64,000 nucleotides of DNA from Bacteroidales bacterium (GTDB taxonomy: Bacteria; Bacteroidota; Bacteroidia; Bacteroidales; F082). Positions within the stretch are counted from its first letter, which is position 1, and each line of letters begins with the position of its first letter. The notes below the pieces were generated by a model. The model was given only the letters and a program-made list of their open reading frames with translations, was not told the origin of the DNA and ran no database searches. The stretch spans positions 186,001 to 250,000 of the forward strand of contig JANJUV010000019.1 in NCBI GenBank assembly GCA_024710405.1. Direction: 5' to 3'. This document shows, one piece after another, positions 27,000 to 37,316 of this stretch. The position numbers and the translations under genes were made by a program.

Positions 27000-29900
27000 A
27001 TGTTCGGAATATTTAAAAAATGGCTGGGCGATAAAGCAAGCCGTGATCTGAAAGCCATTAACCCCCTTTTGCAGAAAACCCTGTCAGCATATGATTCCAT
27101 CAAAGTGCTCGATAATGATGCTTTGAGAGCCAAAACACAAGAGTTTAAGGATTATATCAAGGAAAGGATTGCTGCTGAGCAATCAGAGGTGCAAAGCCTT
27201 AACGCTGAGCTTGATGCAAATCCTGATTTGTCGGCAGATGAAAAAGAGAAAATCTACGAGCGAATTGATAAACTCGAAAAACAGCAGTACGAAAAAACAG
27301 AAGCAGCCCTGAATGATTTGCTTCCGGAAGCTTTTATTGTCGTGCGTGAAACCGCAAGAAGGTTCAAAGAGAATGAAGAAGTTGAGGTAACGGCAACAGA
27401 AGCAGACCGAAATCTTGCTGCCACGCGCGAGAATGTTTCCATAAGAGGAAATAAAGCCTACTACCGCAATTCATGGATTGCGGGTGGGAACATGATTTCC
27501 TGGGATATGGTTCATTATGATGTACAGCTGATCGGAGGTATTGTGCTTCATCAGGGAAAAATAGCCGAAATGGCTACCGGTGAAGGAAAAACACTTGTGG
27601 CCACGCTTCCGGTTTACCTCAATGCACTTGCAGGAAAGGGTGTTCATGTGGTGACGGTTAATGATTATCTGGCCAAACGCGACTCAGAGTGGATGGGAAT
27701 GCTTTACGAGTTCCTTGGCCTCACTGTTGACTGCATTGATAAGCATGAACCAAACAGCCCTTCGCGACGTAAAGCATATCAGGCAGATATTACATATGGC
27801 ACCAACAATGAATTCGGCTTTGATTATCTGCGTGACAATATGACAGGAAACCCTGACGAACTGGTGCAGCGCAAACACCATTATGCTATTGTTGACGAGG
27901 TTGACTCTGTATTGATCGACGATGCCCGTACACCACTCATTATCAGTGGCCCGACCCCAAAAGGTGACCATCAGGAGTTTGATGCCCTTAAACCTGATGT
28001 TGTAAAACTTTATCAGGCTCAGAGAAGTTTGGTCACTTCAATTTTAGCCGAAGCAAAAAAAATACTTCAGAACCAGACCAAGGATACCGATACGAAAAAA
28101 GGCGGGGAACTCCTTTTCAGAGCCTACCGTGGTTTGCCGAAGAACAATGCACTGATTAAATTTCTGAGCGAGGAAGGAATGAGAAGTCTGATGCAGAAAA
28201 CGGAAAGTTTTTACTTGCAGGAGCAGGCTAAGAATATGCATTTGATCGACGACGAGCTGTTTTTTGTGATTGATGAAAAGCACAACTCGGTTGAGCTGAC
28301 CGAAAAAGGTATTGACCTTCTCACCGAATCCTATAATGATCCGGCTTTCTTTATTTTGCCTGATGTCGGTGCCGAAATTGCTGAACTTGAAAAGCTACAA
28401 ATCCCGGAAAATCTGGCGATGGAGAAAAAGAGTGACCTGATCCGCAATTTCACTATCAAGTCGGAGCGCCTTCACACGGTTCATCAACTGTTGAAAGCCT
28501 ACACGCTTTTTGAGAAAGATGTGGAGTATGTCATCATGGAGAACAAGATCAAGATTGTTGACGAGCAAACCGGTCGTATCATGGAAGGCAGACGCTATTC
28601 GGACGGATTGCATCAGGCCATTGAAGCCAAGGAAAATGTAAAAGTTGAAGCCGCCACACAAACCTATGCCACCATTACCTTGCAGAATTATTTCAGGATG
28701 TATGGCAAACTGGCGGGCATGACCGGAACGGCAGAAACAGAAGCAGGTGAGTTCTGGAACATCTATAAGCTGGATGTTGTTGTGATTCCTACCAACAAAC
28801 CTATTGCGCGCAACGACTGGGAAGATTTGGTGTATAAAACCAAACGTGAGAAATTTAATGCTGTTATTGACGAGATCGAAGTACTTGTTAAAAAGCAAAG
28901 GCCCGTTCTGGTTGGAACAACTTCGGTGGAAACCTCCGAGTTGCTCAGCAGGATGCTGAAGCGCAAGAGTATCGAGCATAATGTATTAAATGCCAAGCTT
29001 CATCAGCGCGAAGCGCAGATCGTAAAAGAAGCCGGTCAGGCAGGTGTGGTTACGATTGCCACGAATATGGCTGGTCGCGGAACTGATATTAAGTTGGGTC
29101 CGGGAGTACGTGAAGCCGGTGGTCTTGCCATCATTGGAACCGAACGTCACGATTCGAGACGAGTTGACAGACAGCTCAGAGGCCGGTCGGGTCGGCAGGG
29201 AGACCCCGGAACATCACAATTCTATGTTTCTCTTGAAGACGACCTCATGCGTATGTTCGGCTCGGGAAGGATAGCAGGACTGATGGACAGGCTTGGACTC
29301 AAGGAAGGCGAAGTGATTCAGCATTCGATGATTACTAAATCCATAGAGCGTGCCCAGAAAAAAGTTGAAGAAAACAATTTTGGCACCCGCAAAAGATTGC
29401 TTGAGTATGACGATGTGATGAATTCGCAACGTGAAGTCATTTACAAGAAGCGCCGTCATGCCTTGTTCGGTGACCGTTTGTCGGTAGATATTTCCAATAT
29501 GCTCTATGACCTTGGCGAAAACCTGTTGACTGAACATCTTGAGACCCGTGATTATGAAAGCCTGAGAATGGCTGTTATCAGGAATATGGGTATTGAGCCT
29601 CCTTTTAATGAAGATTCATTCCTGAATTCTGGTATCGAAGCACTTAATGATATGCTGTTCGAGAAGGCAACCATAGTGTACCGGGAGAAATCCAGAAGAA
29701 TCGGCGAAAAAACAATGCCCGTTATTATTGATGTTTTTGAAAAACAAAAGCAATACGAAAATATTGCCATCCCAATAACCGACGGACAAAAGGGTATGCA
29801 GGTGGTCGTTAACCTCAAGAGGGCTGTCGAGAATGGCTACAGGGAAGTAATCTTATCCATCGAAAAAAATATTACCCTCGCTCTGATTGATGAATCATGG

Positions 29901-30302
29901 AAAGAACACCTACGGGAACTGGACGAACTGAAACAGTCCGTTCAGAATGCAACTTATGAACAGAAAGATCCATTACTGATTTATAAGTTTGAGTCTTTCA
30001 ATCTGTTCAAGACAATGGTGAATAAAATCAACAAAGATGTTATTTCATTTCTCATGCGGGCAGACATACCTGTTCAGGATCCGAACCAGGTTAGGGAAGC
30101 ACAACGTCCGCGAGGACTTGACAGAAGCAAAATGAAGGAAGAACGTTCGGACTTGCTGGCTCAGGCAAACGCCAATACACAACAGCATGAGGTTACGCAG
30201 CCGGTTATTGCCGAAAAGAAAGTTGGAAGAAACGAGCCATGTCCTTGTGGTAGCGGAAAAAAATACAAGAATTGTCACGGAAAAGTTGCAATCGATGGCT
30301 AA
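27000..30302 (+). CDS. secA: Preprotein translocase ATPase SecA
   Basis: A 1100-residue SecA, the motor that drives preproteins through SecYEG. Motor motifs are visible: [14 protein letters not shown] (Walker A), [14 protein letters not shown] (Walker B), [17 protein letters not shown] and [15 protein letters not shown] in the second RecA fold. The C-terminus ends in a zinc-binding SEC-C motif, [14 protein letters not shown]. It is about 200 residues longer than E. coli SecA; the extra sequence includes a stretch around residues 320-470 and is usual in this phylum. A lipoprotein gene starts 19 bp after the stop. Confidence 0.97.
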   Translation: MFGIFKKWLGDKASRDLKAINPLLQKTLSAYDSIKVLDNDALRAKTQEFKDYIKERIAAEQSEVQSLNAELDANPDLSADEKEKIYERIDKLEKQQYEKTEAALNDLLPEAFIVVRETARRFKENEEVEVTATEADRNLAATRENVSIRGNKAYYRNSWIAGGNMISWDMVHYDVQLIGGIVLHQGKIAEMATGEGKTLVATLPVYLNALAGKGVHVVTVNDYLAKRDSEWMGMLYEFLGLTVDCIDKHEPNSPSRRKAYQADITYGTNNEFGFDYLRDNMTGNPDELVQRKHHYAIVDEVDSVLIDDARTPLIISGPTPKGDHQEFDALKPDVVKLYQAQRSLVTSILAEAKKILQNQTKDTDTKKGGELLFRAYRGLPKNNALIKFLSEEGMRSLMQKTESFYLQEQAKNMHLIDDELFFVIDEKHNSVELTEKGIDLLTESYNDPAFFILPDVGAEIAELEKLQIPENLAMEKKSDLIRNFTIKSERLHTVHQLLKAYTLFEKDVEYVIMENKIKIVDEQTGRIMEGRRYSDGLHQAIEAKENVKVEAATQTYATITLQNYFRMYGKLAGMTGTAETEAGEFWNIYKLDVVVIPTNKPIARNDWEDLVYKTKREKFNAVIDEIEVLVKKQRPVLVGTTSVETSELLSRMLKRKSIEHNVLNAKLHQREAQIVKEAGQAGVVTIATNMAGRGTDIKLGPGVREAGGLAIIGTERHDSRRVDRQLRGRSGRQGDPGTSQFYVSLEDDLMRMFGSGRIAGLMDRLGLKEGEVIQHSMITKSIERAQKKVEENNFGTRKRLLEYDDVMNSQREVIYKKRRHALFGDRLSVDISNMLYDLGENLLTEHLETRDYESLRMAVIRNMGIEPPFNEDSFLNSGIEALNDMLFEKATIVYREKSRRIGEKTMPVIIDVFEKQKQYENIAIPITDGQKGMQVVVNLKRAVENGYREVILSIEKNITLALIDESWKEHLRELDELKQSVQNATYEQKDPLLIYKFESFNLFKTMVNKINKDVISFLMRADIPVQDPNQVREAQRPRGLDRSKMKEERSDLLAQANANTQQHEVTQPVIAEKKVGRNEPCPCGSGKKYKNCHGKVAIDG

Positions 30303-30321
30303 TTTGTGCTAATTTGGCTGC

Positions 30322-30753
30322 ATGAAAGGATACGTTTCGATCACAGTTCTGCTGCTGGCTCTGTTGATTGCAGCAGCCTCATGCAGGAAATTTGAAAGCG
30401 GTTATCCCGGGGTAAAGACTTTTTCGTTTCAAACACCTATTGTTTTTCCTCCGGACACCTTTATGATTATTTACAACTTTACTGCTTATGGTGACAAAAC
30501 AGCCAATGTTGTATTGGATACATCTGGTGTATGGCGAATTGAACGTATCAGTGATCCCCGCCTGAGCGTTGTTGTGCGCAATCAGCAAATGCAATCCTTT
30601 ATCATTAATATTGCCGACACATTAGGGCTTCAGGGTAATTCAAACTATCAGGTAGTAGCCACAAACACCAGCGGCCAGATCGAATATAATAATTTTTATC
30701 TGCTGTTTACCAAATTAGATATTGATTATGCGTCTTTTGAGCCGAAGTTTTAG
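30322..30753 (+). CDS. Putative lipoprotein of unknown function
   Basis: A 143-residue protein with a lipoprotein signal: hydrophobic core VSITVLLLALLIAAASC with the lipidated Cys at residue 21, then RKFE. The rest (about 120 residues) is rich in alternating hydrophobic residues and aromatic positions and reads like a small all-beta domain. I do not recognise a family. It lies 19 bp after secA and its last 26 bp overlap the patatin gene, which suggests that the two surface-linked genes are expressed together. Confidence 0.65.
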   Translation: MKGYVSITVLLLALLIAAASCRKFESGYPGVKTFSFQTPIVFPPDTFMIIYNFTAYGDKTANVVLDTSGVWRIERISDPRLSVVVRNQQMQSFIINIADTLGLQGNSNYQVVATNTSGQIEYNNFYLLFTKLDIDYASFEPKF

Positions 30754-32986
30754 AGTGATTTTCTCTAATAGTAGTGGTGTATTAATACATCCACGAACGG
30801 CATTGTTTTTTTTTCTGATCTTTTTTTTTGCCGTTAACCTGCTTGCTGATACGCTTACGCAACGCAGGCCTTCAATTGGACTTGTGCTAAGTGGCGGAGG
30901 AGCAAAAGGCTTTGCACATATAGGTGCACTTAAGGTATTTGAAGAGGCTGGCCTTCAATTTGATTATGTTGGCGGCACCAGCATGGGTAGCATTGTAGGA
31001 GGGCTTTATGCTATGGGATATCATCCCGACTCGATGGTTAGTCTGGTGAGCAGACAAAACTGGAACGAGGTGATGAACGACAGGTTGCCAAGAAAATATA
31101 TCCCTACAGAAGAGAAATACAGTGCTGAAAGATATGTTGTAACACTGCCATTTAGAAAACGTAAAGTTACTTTGCGACAAGGTCTCGTAACTGGTCAGCG
31201 GATAGACATGTTGCTCACAAGACTGACAAGCCCATTTTACGAAGTAAAAGAATTTAATAAACTTCCTATTCCGTTTGTTTGCATTGGCACTGATTTGCTG
31301 ACAGGTGAAAATGTCATACTAAATAAAGGCTCTTTAAACAAAGCTATCAGGGCCAGTATGTCAATTCCTTCCTATTTCGATCCTGTAGAAATCGATGAAC
31401 GCATCCTGATCGATGGAGGTGTAATCAATAATTACCCGGTTGAAGAGGTCATGGAAATGGGGGCTGAAATAATAGTGGGTGTTGACGTACAAAGCGGACT
31501 TCATAAACAGGAAGAATTGAATTCGTTGGTCAAAATACTGGATCAGGTAACAGCTTTTTACCGTATCGATGCCTATAAGACAGGTGTGGAGCAAACCGAT
31601 ATTTTTATCAAGCCTGTTCTGAGGCCTTACGAAGTAATGAGTTTTAATGATTATGACAGCATTATAAGCAGAGGGGAAACTGCTGCAAGATTGTATTTTG
31701 ACCAATTGAAGAACCTTGCCGATTCACTAAATCGAATTGAATACAGGGAGAAACGCAGGCTTAATACCCAACCACTGGATTCAGTCTATGTTGGACTTGT
31801 TGAATACAGGGGGCTAAAAAATGTCAGCCGGTCGTTTGTGAACGGGGTGCTCAAAATACAACCCGGAACCTGGGTTCATCTTGATGAGTTTGAGGACAAT
31901 ATTAAATATGCATACGGAAGCGGTTTTTTTGAACATTTGAATTACAGCCTTCAACCCTTTGATGAGGGAGAAGGAATCAGGTTGATTGTCGATGCGAAGG
32001 AAGCCAGTTCAGGACTTCTGGGGGCGGGAATCAATTATAATTCTGATTACAAGGCCTCTGTGTTGATTAATGCGACCTTTAAAAATGTGCTTTTTAAGGG
32101 TTCAAAGGTGTTTGTGGATCTGAATCTGGGTGAAAGTCCCCGCTTATCAGGCCTTTATCTGGTTGATCGTGGCTTTAGTCCGGGTTTTGGATTGCGCGCA
32201 ACAACTTTCAGATTGAAAATCAACCAATATAGTCAGGGTAAGGTAACAGAGGTTTATAACATTGTTCAATCAAAGGCTGATGCCTTCTTCCATATAAATT
32301 ATAAAAACTCACTACAGTTCAGAACAGGTGCTGAATTCGAATACATAAAAATTCAATCGGATATTGATCCCGAGCAAACTGTAGATTATACTCCTTATCT
32401 GAATATTTTCGCTGAGTGGAAACTGGATACTTATGACAAGACCTATTTCCCTGAAAAGGGGATTAAGATGCACACGAAGCTAAAATATATCTCGACCATT
32501 AATGAGGCCTGGGCCAATAATATTTTCTCGAATGCACTGGTGGCATCAGTCAGGTATTCTCATAACTTTTATGTAGCCAGAAATCATGTATTCAGGGCAG
32601 GATTTGATGCAGGAGTAACGTTCCGAGATGATCCTCCTCCGCCACAGCACTGGTTTGTTCTGGGAGGCCAAACGACAACGAATTATTTTGACGGCATTTT
32701 TTCTTTTACAGGACTCAGGTTTGTTGAAGAAATGGGATTAAACACCGTAAATCTCAAACTACTGTGGCAGTATCAGATATACCCGAAGTTTTACGTTATC
32801 GGACAATGGGATCTTGGTTTAATTAATGATTCGGTGGAGCGTTTATTTGATTCAAAAGACATTATTTCGGGTTTTGGTGTAACCTTTGGTTACGATAGTT
32901 TTATCGGTCCGGTTGAGCTGAGTTTGATGGGCTCCAATCAGAGTAATGGTGTTTCCAACTACATCAATATAGGATTTTGGTTTTAA
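30728..32986 (+). CDS. Patatin-like phospholipase fused to Omp85-type barrel (type Vd-like)
   Basis: A 752-residue outer-membrane protein. After an N-terminal hydrophobic segment (residues about 26-40) comes a patatin domain: oxyanion loop GGGAKG (56-61), nucleophile Ser85 in GTSMG (83-87), and catalytic Asp229 in IDGGVINNYP. A POTRA-like segment follows (about 345-415), and the last 330 residues are a beta-barrel of the Omp85/surface-antigen type ending in SNYINIGFWF, with the terminal Phe of outer-membrane barrels. This is the layout of PlpD-type type Vd autotransporters, in which the lipase stays on or is released from the surface. The gene overlaps the preceding lipoprotein gene and runs 10 bp ahead of pyrH. 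Confidence 0.88.
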   Translation: MRLLSRSFRVIFSNSSGVLIHPRTALFFFLIFFFAVNLLADTLTQRRPSIGLVLSGGGAKGFAHIGALKVFEEAGLQFDYVGGTSMGSIVGGLYAMGYHPDSMVSLVSRQNWNEVMNDRLPRKYIPTEEKYSAERYVVTLPFRKRKVTLRQGLVTGQRIDMLLTRLTSPFYEVKEFNKLPIPFVCIGTDLLTGENVILNKGSLNKAIRASMSIPSYFDPVEIDERILIDGGVINNYPVEEVMEMGAEIIVGVDVQSGLHKQEELNSLVKILDQVTAFYRIDAYKTGVEQTDIFIKPVLRPYEVMSFNDYDSIISRGETAARLYFDQLKNLADSLNRIEYREKRRLNTQPLDSVYVGLVEYRGLKNVSRSFVNGVLKIQPGTWVHLDEFEDNIKYAYGSGFFEHLNYSLQPFDEGEGIRLIVDAKEASSGLLGAGINYNSDYKASVLINATFKNVLFKGSKVFVDLNLGESPRLSGLYLVDRGFSPGFGLRATTFRLKINQYSQGKVTEVYNIVQSKADAFFHINYKNSLQFRTGAEFEYIKIQSDIDPEQTVDYTPYLNIFAEWKLDTYDKTYFPEKGIKMHTKLKYISTINEAWANNIFSNALVASVRYSHNFYVARNHVFRAGFDAGVTFRDDPPPPQHWFVLGGQTTTNYFDGIFSFTGLRFVEEMGLNTVNLKLLWQYQIYPKFYVIGQWDLGLINDSVERLFDSKDIISGFGVTFGYDSFIGPVELSLMGSNQSNGVSNYINIGFWF

Positions 32987-32996
32987 TTTGAAGAAA

Positions 32997-33701
32997 ATGA
33001 AATACAAAAGAGTGTTATTGAAGCTTTCGGGCGAGGCGTTGATGGGTAGTCGTCAATACGGAATCGATCAACAGCGATTGGGCGAATATGCAACTGAAAT
33101 TGCACGGGCTTCACGTTCCGGAGCACAGGTAGCAATAGTGATCGGGGGAGGAAATATCTTCAGGGGATTACAGGGTGCTGCTGAGGGTACTAACAGGGTT
33201 CAGGGCGATTATATGGGTATGCTGGCAACTGTGATTAACAGCATTGCCTTGCAGGCAAAGCTTCAAAGTATGGGTGTTCAGACTGATTTACTCTCAGGAG
33301 TTTATATTGACAGAATAGCTGAATCAATGAGTGGACCCAAAGCCATTGCCATGCTTGAACAGGGACATGTGGTTATCATAGCCGGTGGTACAGGAAATCC
33401 GTTTTTTACAACCGATACTGCTGCCGCACTTCGTGCGATTGAGATCAGTGCCGATGTTATCCTTAAAGGAACACGCGTGGATGGAATCTACAATGCAGAT
33501 CCCGAGAAAGACCCTGATGCGGTTAAGTTTCACACTCTTTCTTTTGCTGATGCATATGAGAGGAAACTTAAAGTAATGGATCTGACAGCATTTTCACTTT
33601 GCTGGGAGAACAAAATGCCCATACTTGTATTTGACATGAACACGTCCGGAAACCTGCTGAAGGTGCTTGAAGGGTCAGACATTGGGACTCTGGTTTCCTG
33701 A
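32997..33701 (+). CDS. pyrH: UMP kinase
   Basis: A 234-residue amino-acid-kinase-fold enzyme that phosphorylates UMP to UDP. The opening KRVLLKLSGEALMG, the glycine-rich GGGNIFRG and the nucleotide loop GTRVDGIYNADPEKDPDA are family hallmarks. I prefer the ATG at 32997 (MKYKRVLLK) over the TTG at 32988. It sits 10 bp after the patatin gene and would share its transcript. frr, its frequent neighbour in other bacteria, lies 2.2 kb downstream, beyond a glycosyltransferase gene. Confidence 0.95.
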   Translation: MKYKRVLLKLSGEALMGSRQYGIDQQRLGEYATEIARASRSGAQVAIVIGGGNIFRGLQGAAEGTNRVQGDYMGMLATVINSIALQAKLQSMGVQTDLLSGVYIDRIAESMSGPKAIAMLEQGHVVIIAGGTGNPFFTTDTAAALRAIEISADVILKGTRVDGIYNADPEKDPDAVKFHTLSFADAYERKLKVMDLTAFSLCWENKMPILVFDMNTSGNLLKVLEGSDIGTLVS

Positions 33702-33733
33702 ACCGACTGTTTAAGTTTAGGTATATAGGCCGT

Positions 33734-33741
33734 TACTTTTG
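33734..33741 (+). promoter_or_regulatory. -7 promoter element of the second glycosyltransferase
   Basis: TACTTTTG ends 23 nt before the ATG at 33765. Confidence 0.4.
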
Positions 33742-33764
33742 TGTTTATTAACTCCTGATCAGCT

Positions 33765-35702
33765 ATGAATCTGAAAACTGAGCGGGTTTTTACAAAATCC
33801 TTGTTGTTCGGCATATTCTTTATCGCAGGCATACTGAGACTATGGAATCTTCCTGAAGTTGATTTTATGCATGATGAGTTTAGTGCGCTTTTCCGGACGC
33901 AGTATGACACATTTGAAGAGTTGATCAGAGAAGGAGTAATGCTCAATGATACACATCCGGCCGGGGTACAGGTATTTTTGTTTTTTTGGGTGAAGTGGTT
34001 TGGGTTCAATGAATTCTGGATTAAACTGCCATTTGCCCTGATAGGTATGTTTTCAATTTGGCTTATTTATCTTATAGCCAAGCAGTTGTTCAATACGAAC
34101 ACAGCCATTATTGTTTCATCGGTTGTTGCCGTTATGCAGTTTTTCGTGTTTTACAGCCAACTTGCCAGACCTTATTCAGCCGGATTGTTCTTTTCGCTTG
34201 TTATGGCTTACGGCTGGAGCAGGATAGTAGGCAAGGCTTCCGATACACGGAAAAAGGACTGGATGATTTTCACATTCGGATTAGCAGCCTCTGCTTATAT
34301 GCATGCATTTTCGATGCTGCTGGCAATTCTGGTATATCTGTCAGGTTTTGTTTTTTTGAAAAGAACACAACTAATCAGATACTTACTATCAGGTATCACC
34401 GCTGCTTTGCTTTACAGTCCCCACATTCCCGTTTTCATACAACAGATGAAAGCCGGAACAATCGGAGGCTGGCTTGGTCCTCCTGACGATGATTTTTTGA
34501 TGGATTTTTTGGGATATATCGCACATTTTAATCCTGTGTTCATCGGTGTGCTGTTGCTATTACTTGCTATTTCCATGGTTTCATTCAGACAACTTAACCG
34601 ATTACTGGCCATGCGCCTGGTGATTTTGGTTTGGTTTTTGGCGTCGTTGGCAGCAGCATGGCTCTATTCCACATTCCGAAGCCCTGTGTTGCAATTCAGC
34701 ACCTTGTACTTCACCTTTCCTTTCGCTTTGATGGCATTGTTTACAATGGATGATCACCTGAAAAAAGCACTCCTGCTGGTATTGGTCGTATTGGTAGTGT
34801 CGGCAGGTAGCCTTAGTCTTGTATTCGGGCGTAAACATTATCAGGTTATGTATGAACAAGGATATGAAGGGCTTGCTGATGTTTATAGAGGTAATATTGA
34901 AGAGTTTGGTCCGGTTCCACTTATTACCATGACCAGCAGGAAAGATATTCCTGAATTTTACCTCAAACGTAATCAGACATCCGGTGTTGAGGTTCATTTT
35001 GCGCGCAACGACAGAGCTTATGCTTTGAGGAGTGTTTTCGATACCCTGCAGGGAAATATGGTAGCATTTGTCTGGACTGATTATGCACCTCCTGATTGGG
35101 CTGAGTTTGTGAGGATGTATTACCCATATGTTGCAGAATACCATTGCTGGTTTAATGCTGAGTATTTTTTGCTTTCCAAAGTTCCGCTTGAATCTGATAA
35201 CTTCACCAACCCTTTTATTGTGAAAAAAGTACTTACAACGCTGGTTTCCATGGATGGGAAATGGACAACACCTGCAGACTTTGCAGAAGGCGCAAATGCA
35301 ACCGGCCGGGAATTTGCACGCGGAAGAGTATATGGACCGCTGTTCGAGAGTCAGGCAGGATCACTTGTGTCCGAAAAAGAAACCATTCTCGTTTCGTGTG
35401 CAACAGTGATTGCATCAGATACAGTGAAAGAGTTAAAGTTAGTTATGGAGGTGAAAGACCCCGTAAGCAACGAAATCAAACATTGGCAGGCCGCTGAAAT
35501 GAGTCAGACGCCGCTGTTGCCAGGCGACACTTTGCATCTGGCGACCTCTATGCGATTGGGAAGAGATGTTGAACTCAGACCGGAACAAACTATCAGAACC
35601 TATCTGTGGAATCCAACAGGCAGTCCATTTCGATTATTGGAGCAGGAGGTCTATAGCAGAGGTATTAATCCTAAACTATTTTGTCTCTTCGAGGCATTTT
35701 AA
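33765..35702 (+). CDS. Membrane glycosyltransferase, GT39-type
   Basis: A 645-residue polytopic membrane protein of the GT-C superfamily. The first periplasmic loop has LPEVDFMHDEFSALFR, in which HDE is the acidic catalytic motif. About eleven transmembrane helices follow to residue about 350, and the last 280 residues are a soluble periplasmic domain with beta-rich character, unusually long for GT39 proteins. It probably moves a sugar from a polyprenyl phosphate to an envelope acceptor that cannot be named. It lies between pyrH and frr, two genes often adjacent elsewhere, so it may be an insertion into that pair. Confidence 0.8.
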   Translation: MNLKTERVFTKSLLFGIFFIAGILRLWNLPEVDFMHDEFSALFRTQYDTFEELIREGVMLNDTHPAGVQVFLFFWVKWFGFNEFWIKLPFALIGMFSIWLIYLIAKQLFNTNTAIIVSSVVAVMQFFVFYSQLARPYSAGLFFSLVMAYGWSRIVGKASDTRKKDWMIFTFGLAASAYMHAFSMLLAILVYLSGFVFLKRTQLIRYLLSGITAALLYSPHIPVFIQQMKAGTIGGWLGPPDDDFLMDFLGYIAHFNPVFIGVLLLLLAISMVSFRQLNRLLAMRLVILVWFLASLAAAWLYSTFRSPVLQFSTLYFTFPFALMALFTMDDHLKKALLLVLVVLVVSAGSLSLVFGRKHYQVMYEQGYEGLADVYRGNIEEFGPVPLITMTSRKDIPEFYLKRNQTSGVEVHFARNDRAYALRSVFDTLQGNMVAFVWTDYAPPDWAEFVRMYYPYVAEYHCWFNAEYFLLSKVPLESDNFTNPFIVKKVLTTLVSMDGKWTTPADFAEGANATGREFARGRVYGPLFESQAGSLVSEKETILVSCATVIASDTVKELKLVMEVKDPVSNEIKHWQAAEMSQTPLLPGDTLHLATSMRLGRDVELRPEQTIRTYLWNPTGSPFRLLEQEVYSRGINPKLFCLFEAF

Positions 35703-35840
35703 GCGTGGCACTCAGGTTTCAGTCATTGCCTGCTGATTTTTGATGTCAGGATATATATGTTTATAAATGAATGATGTACGTTCGTAAAACCTCTGTGTTT
35801 CCGGTTTATTCTATGGTCACGACATTTTTTTAGCCGTTTA

Positions 35841-35874
35841 TTTGCGAAAGATTTGTGAAAATGGGATAAATTTG
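35841..35874 (+). promoter_or_regulatory. -33/-7 promoter of frr
   Basis: TTTG at 35841-35844 and TAAATTTG at 35867-35874 are spaced by 22 bp; the leader to the ATG at 35897 is about 18 nt. Confidence 0.55.
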
Positions 35875-35896
35875 TGTGCACGAAATATTTACAGCT

Positions 35897-36460
35897 ATGA
35901 CAGAAGATGCCCAATTTGTGCTGGATGCCATTCAGGAGAACATGGACCACGCCATTGCCCACCTCGACAGGGAGTTTCAGAAAATAAGGGCCGGAAAGGC
36001 CAATCCGGGAATGCTAAACGGAGTAATAGTTGAGTATTACGGCACACATGTGCCCATTGAACAAACCGCAAATATCAACACTCCTGATGCACGGCAGATC
36101 ATAGTGCAGCCGTATGACAAAAGCTCGATTCAGGCTATTGATAAAGCTATCAGGACAGCTAATCTTGGATTCAACCCACAGAACGACGGCGAGATCCTTC
36201 GGATAGCGGTGCCGCCACTGACAGAAGAAAGAAGAAAAGATCTGGTGAAACGGGCCAAAGTAGAAGCCGAAGACGCCAAAGTGAGTATCAGGAATGCCAG
36301 ACGACATGGCAACGAGGATGCAAAAAAACTTGAAAAAGAAGGTCTGCCCGAAGACGAAGCTAAAAAGCTTGTTGAAAAAATTCAGGAGCTCACCGACAAA
36401 TACATCCAGAAGGTGGATAAACTGTTTGAGATGAAAGAAAAAGACATACTGACAGTTTAG
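35897..36460 (+). CDS. frr: Ribosome recycling factor
   Basis: A 187-residue RRF that splits post-termination ribosomes together with EF-G. Family segments include REFQKIRAGKANPGML, VQPYDKSSIQAIDKAI and the hinge sequence LTEERRKDLVKRAK, with the C-terminal helix ending KVDKLFEMKEKDILTV. Length is normal (about 185). I use the ATG at 35897 because the promoter's -7 element (35867-35874) ends at the in-frame codon used by the longer reading. The last 4 bp overlap the convergent holin-like gene. Confidence 0.96.
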   Translation: MTEDAQFVLDAIQENMDHAIAHLDREFQKIRAGKANPGMLNGVIVEYYGTHVPIEQTANINTPDARQIIVQPYDKSSIQAIDKAIRTANLGFNPQNDGEILRIAVPPLTEERRKDLVKRAKVEAEDAKVSIRNARRHGNEDAKKLEKEGLPEDEAKKLVEKIQELTDKYIQKVDKLFEMKEKDILTV

Positions 36461-37068
36461 TCTTCCTTAGTCTCATTTTTTTTTCTGGTAAGGAATGCCA
36501 GCAGCAAATCCAATATTTTCGGGCCAATCAATTTAAGTGGTTTCGTTTGTTCCATCAATCGGTCTAGGAGTACAACCGGATGAAGGCTGTCACCCAATCG
36601 CAATAATTCCTGCTGCAGAAGTAATTCGCTATATTCCACTTTCAATCGGATAATTTCGAGTTGTTTGTCCAGATCTTCCATGGAGTTAACCGTCACAGGT
36701 CCGTCAGGTGAGGCCTGCATAAAACTCCTGTCATTTTCTGTGAGTTTACGAAAGATGGGTTCCAGTATCAATTTTCTTCTGTTCAGGTAAACCATCAGGC
36801 CACCAATTGCATAAACAAGGCTAATGATCAGAAATCCATGATGATAAGGCCCTAAATTGTTGCCATACCAGAACACAAAGGCAAATGACAAAAAAAAGAT
36901 AACCATCGAAATGATGCCAAAGAGTAGAATGATGGTAATCAATTGAGTGGCAATTGCTGCTGCTTTTTTACTTACCAGAAGTCCGGCCAGTTGGGTGCGC
37001 AGGCCGATCTGTCGTCCTAATTCAAGTCGGAGGGACTGAAGTATTTGTTGAATTGAATCAGTTGTCAT
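36457..37068 (-). CDS. Phage-holin-family-like membrane protein
   Basis: A 203-residue protein with an N-terminal amphipathic stretch, two transmembrane helices (about residues 38-65 and 77-95) and a long charged, mostly helical C-terminal part. The pattern resembles the PF07332-type holin-like proteins that Bacteria encode next to YtxH proteins; despite the name, such genes are not phage-derived in most genomes. It is the last gene of the AI-2E/YtxH/holin-like trio, 12 bp after ytxH. The role is unknown, probably envelope-related. Confidence 0.6.
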   Translation of the reverse strand: MTTDSIQQILQSLRLELGRQIGLRTQLAGLLVSKKAAAIATQLITIILLFGIISMVIFFLSFAFVFWYGNNLGPYHHGFLIISLVYAIGGLMVYLNRRKLILEPIFRKLTENDRSFMQASPDGPVTVNSMEDLDKQLEIIRLKVEYSELLLQQELLRLGDSLHPVVLLDRLMEQTKPLKLIGPKILDLLLAFLTRKKNETKED

Positions 37069-37080
37069 CTGAAGAGGAAT

Positions 37081-37311
37081 TTAGGTTTGGTTATTCTTGT
37101 CGGTTGATAGCTGATCTTCAATGGTTTTTTTGAGTTCATTGATCTTTTGGGTAAGTTCATCAGAAAGCGAACCTGCTTTATCTGCAATCTTTTTGCGGGT
37201 TTCCGAACCTTTGTCCGGTGCAAACAAAACACCGGCTACAGCACCGGCTATTGCACCAACTGCAAGTCCTGCAAGGAAAGTGAGCAGCGTTTTGGATCCT
37301 TGGTTGTTCAT
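37081..37311 (-). CDS. YtxH domain protein
   Basis: A 76-residue protein with one Gly/Ala-rich transmembrane helix (LLTFLAGLAVGAIAGAVAGVLFA) followed by the YtxH signature APDKGSETRKKIADKAG and an amphipathic helix. YtxH proteins are associated with general stress in Firmicutes, but their function is not established. It lies 5 bp downstream of the AI-2E transporter gene and 12 bp before the holin-like gene. Confidence 0.85.
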   Translation of the reverse strand: MNNQGSKTLLTFLAGLAVGAIAGAVAGVLFAPDKGSETRKKIADKAGSLSDELTQKINELKKTIEDQLSTDKNNQT

Positions 37312-37316
37312 TTTAT

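Noticed and set aside
36457-37068. Possible prophage remnant because of the holin-like gene
   Set aside because: No integrase, capsid, tail or attachment site is near; the gene sits in an operon with ytxH and an AI-2E transporter, as in many phage-free genomes.
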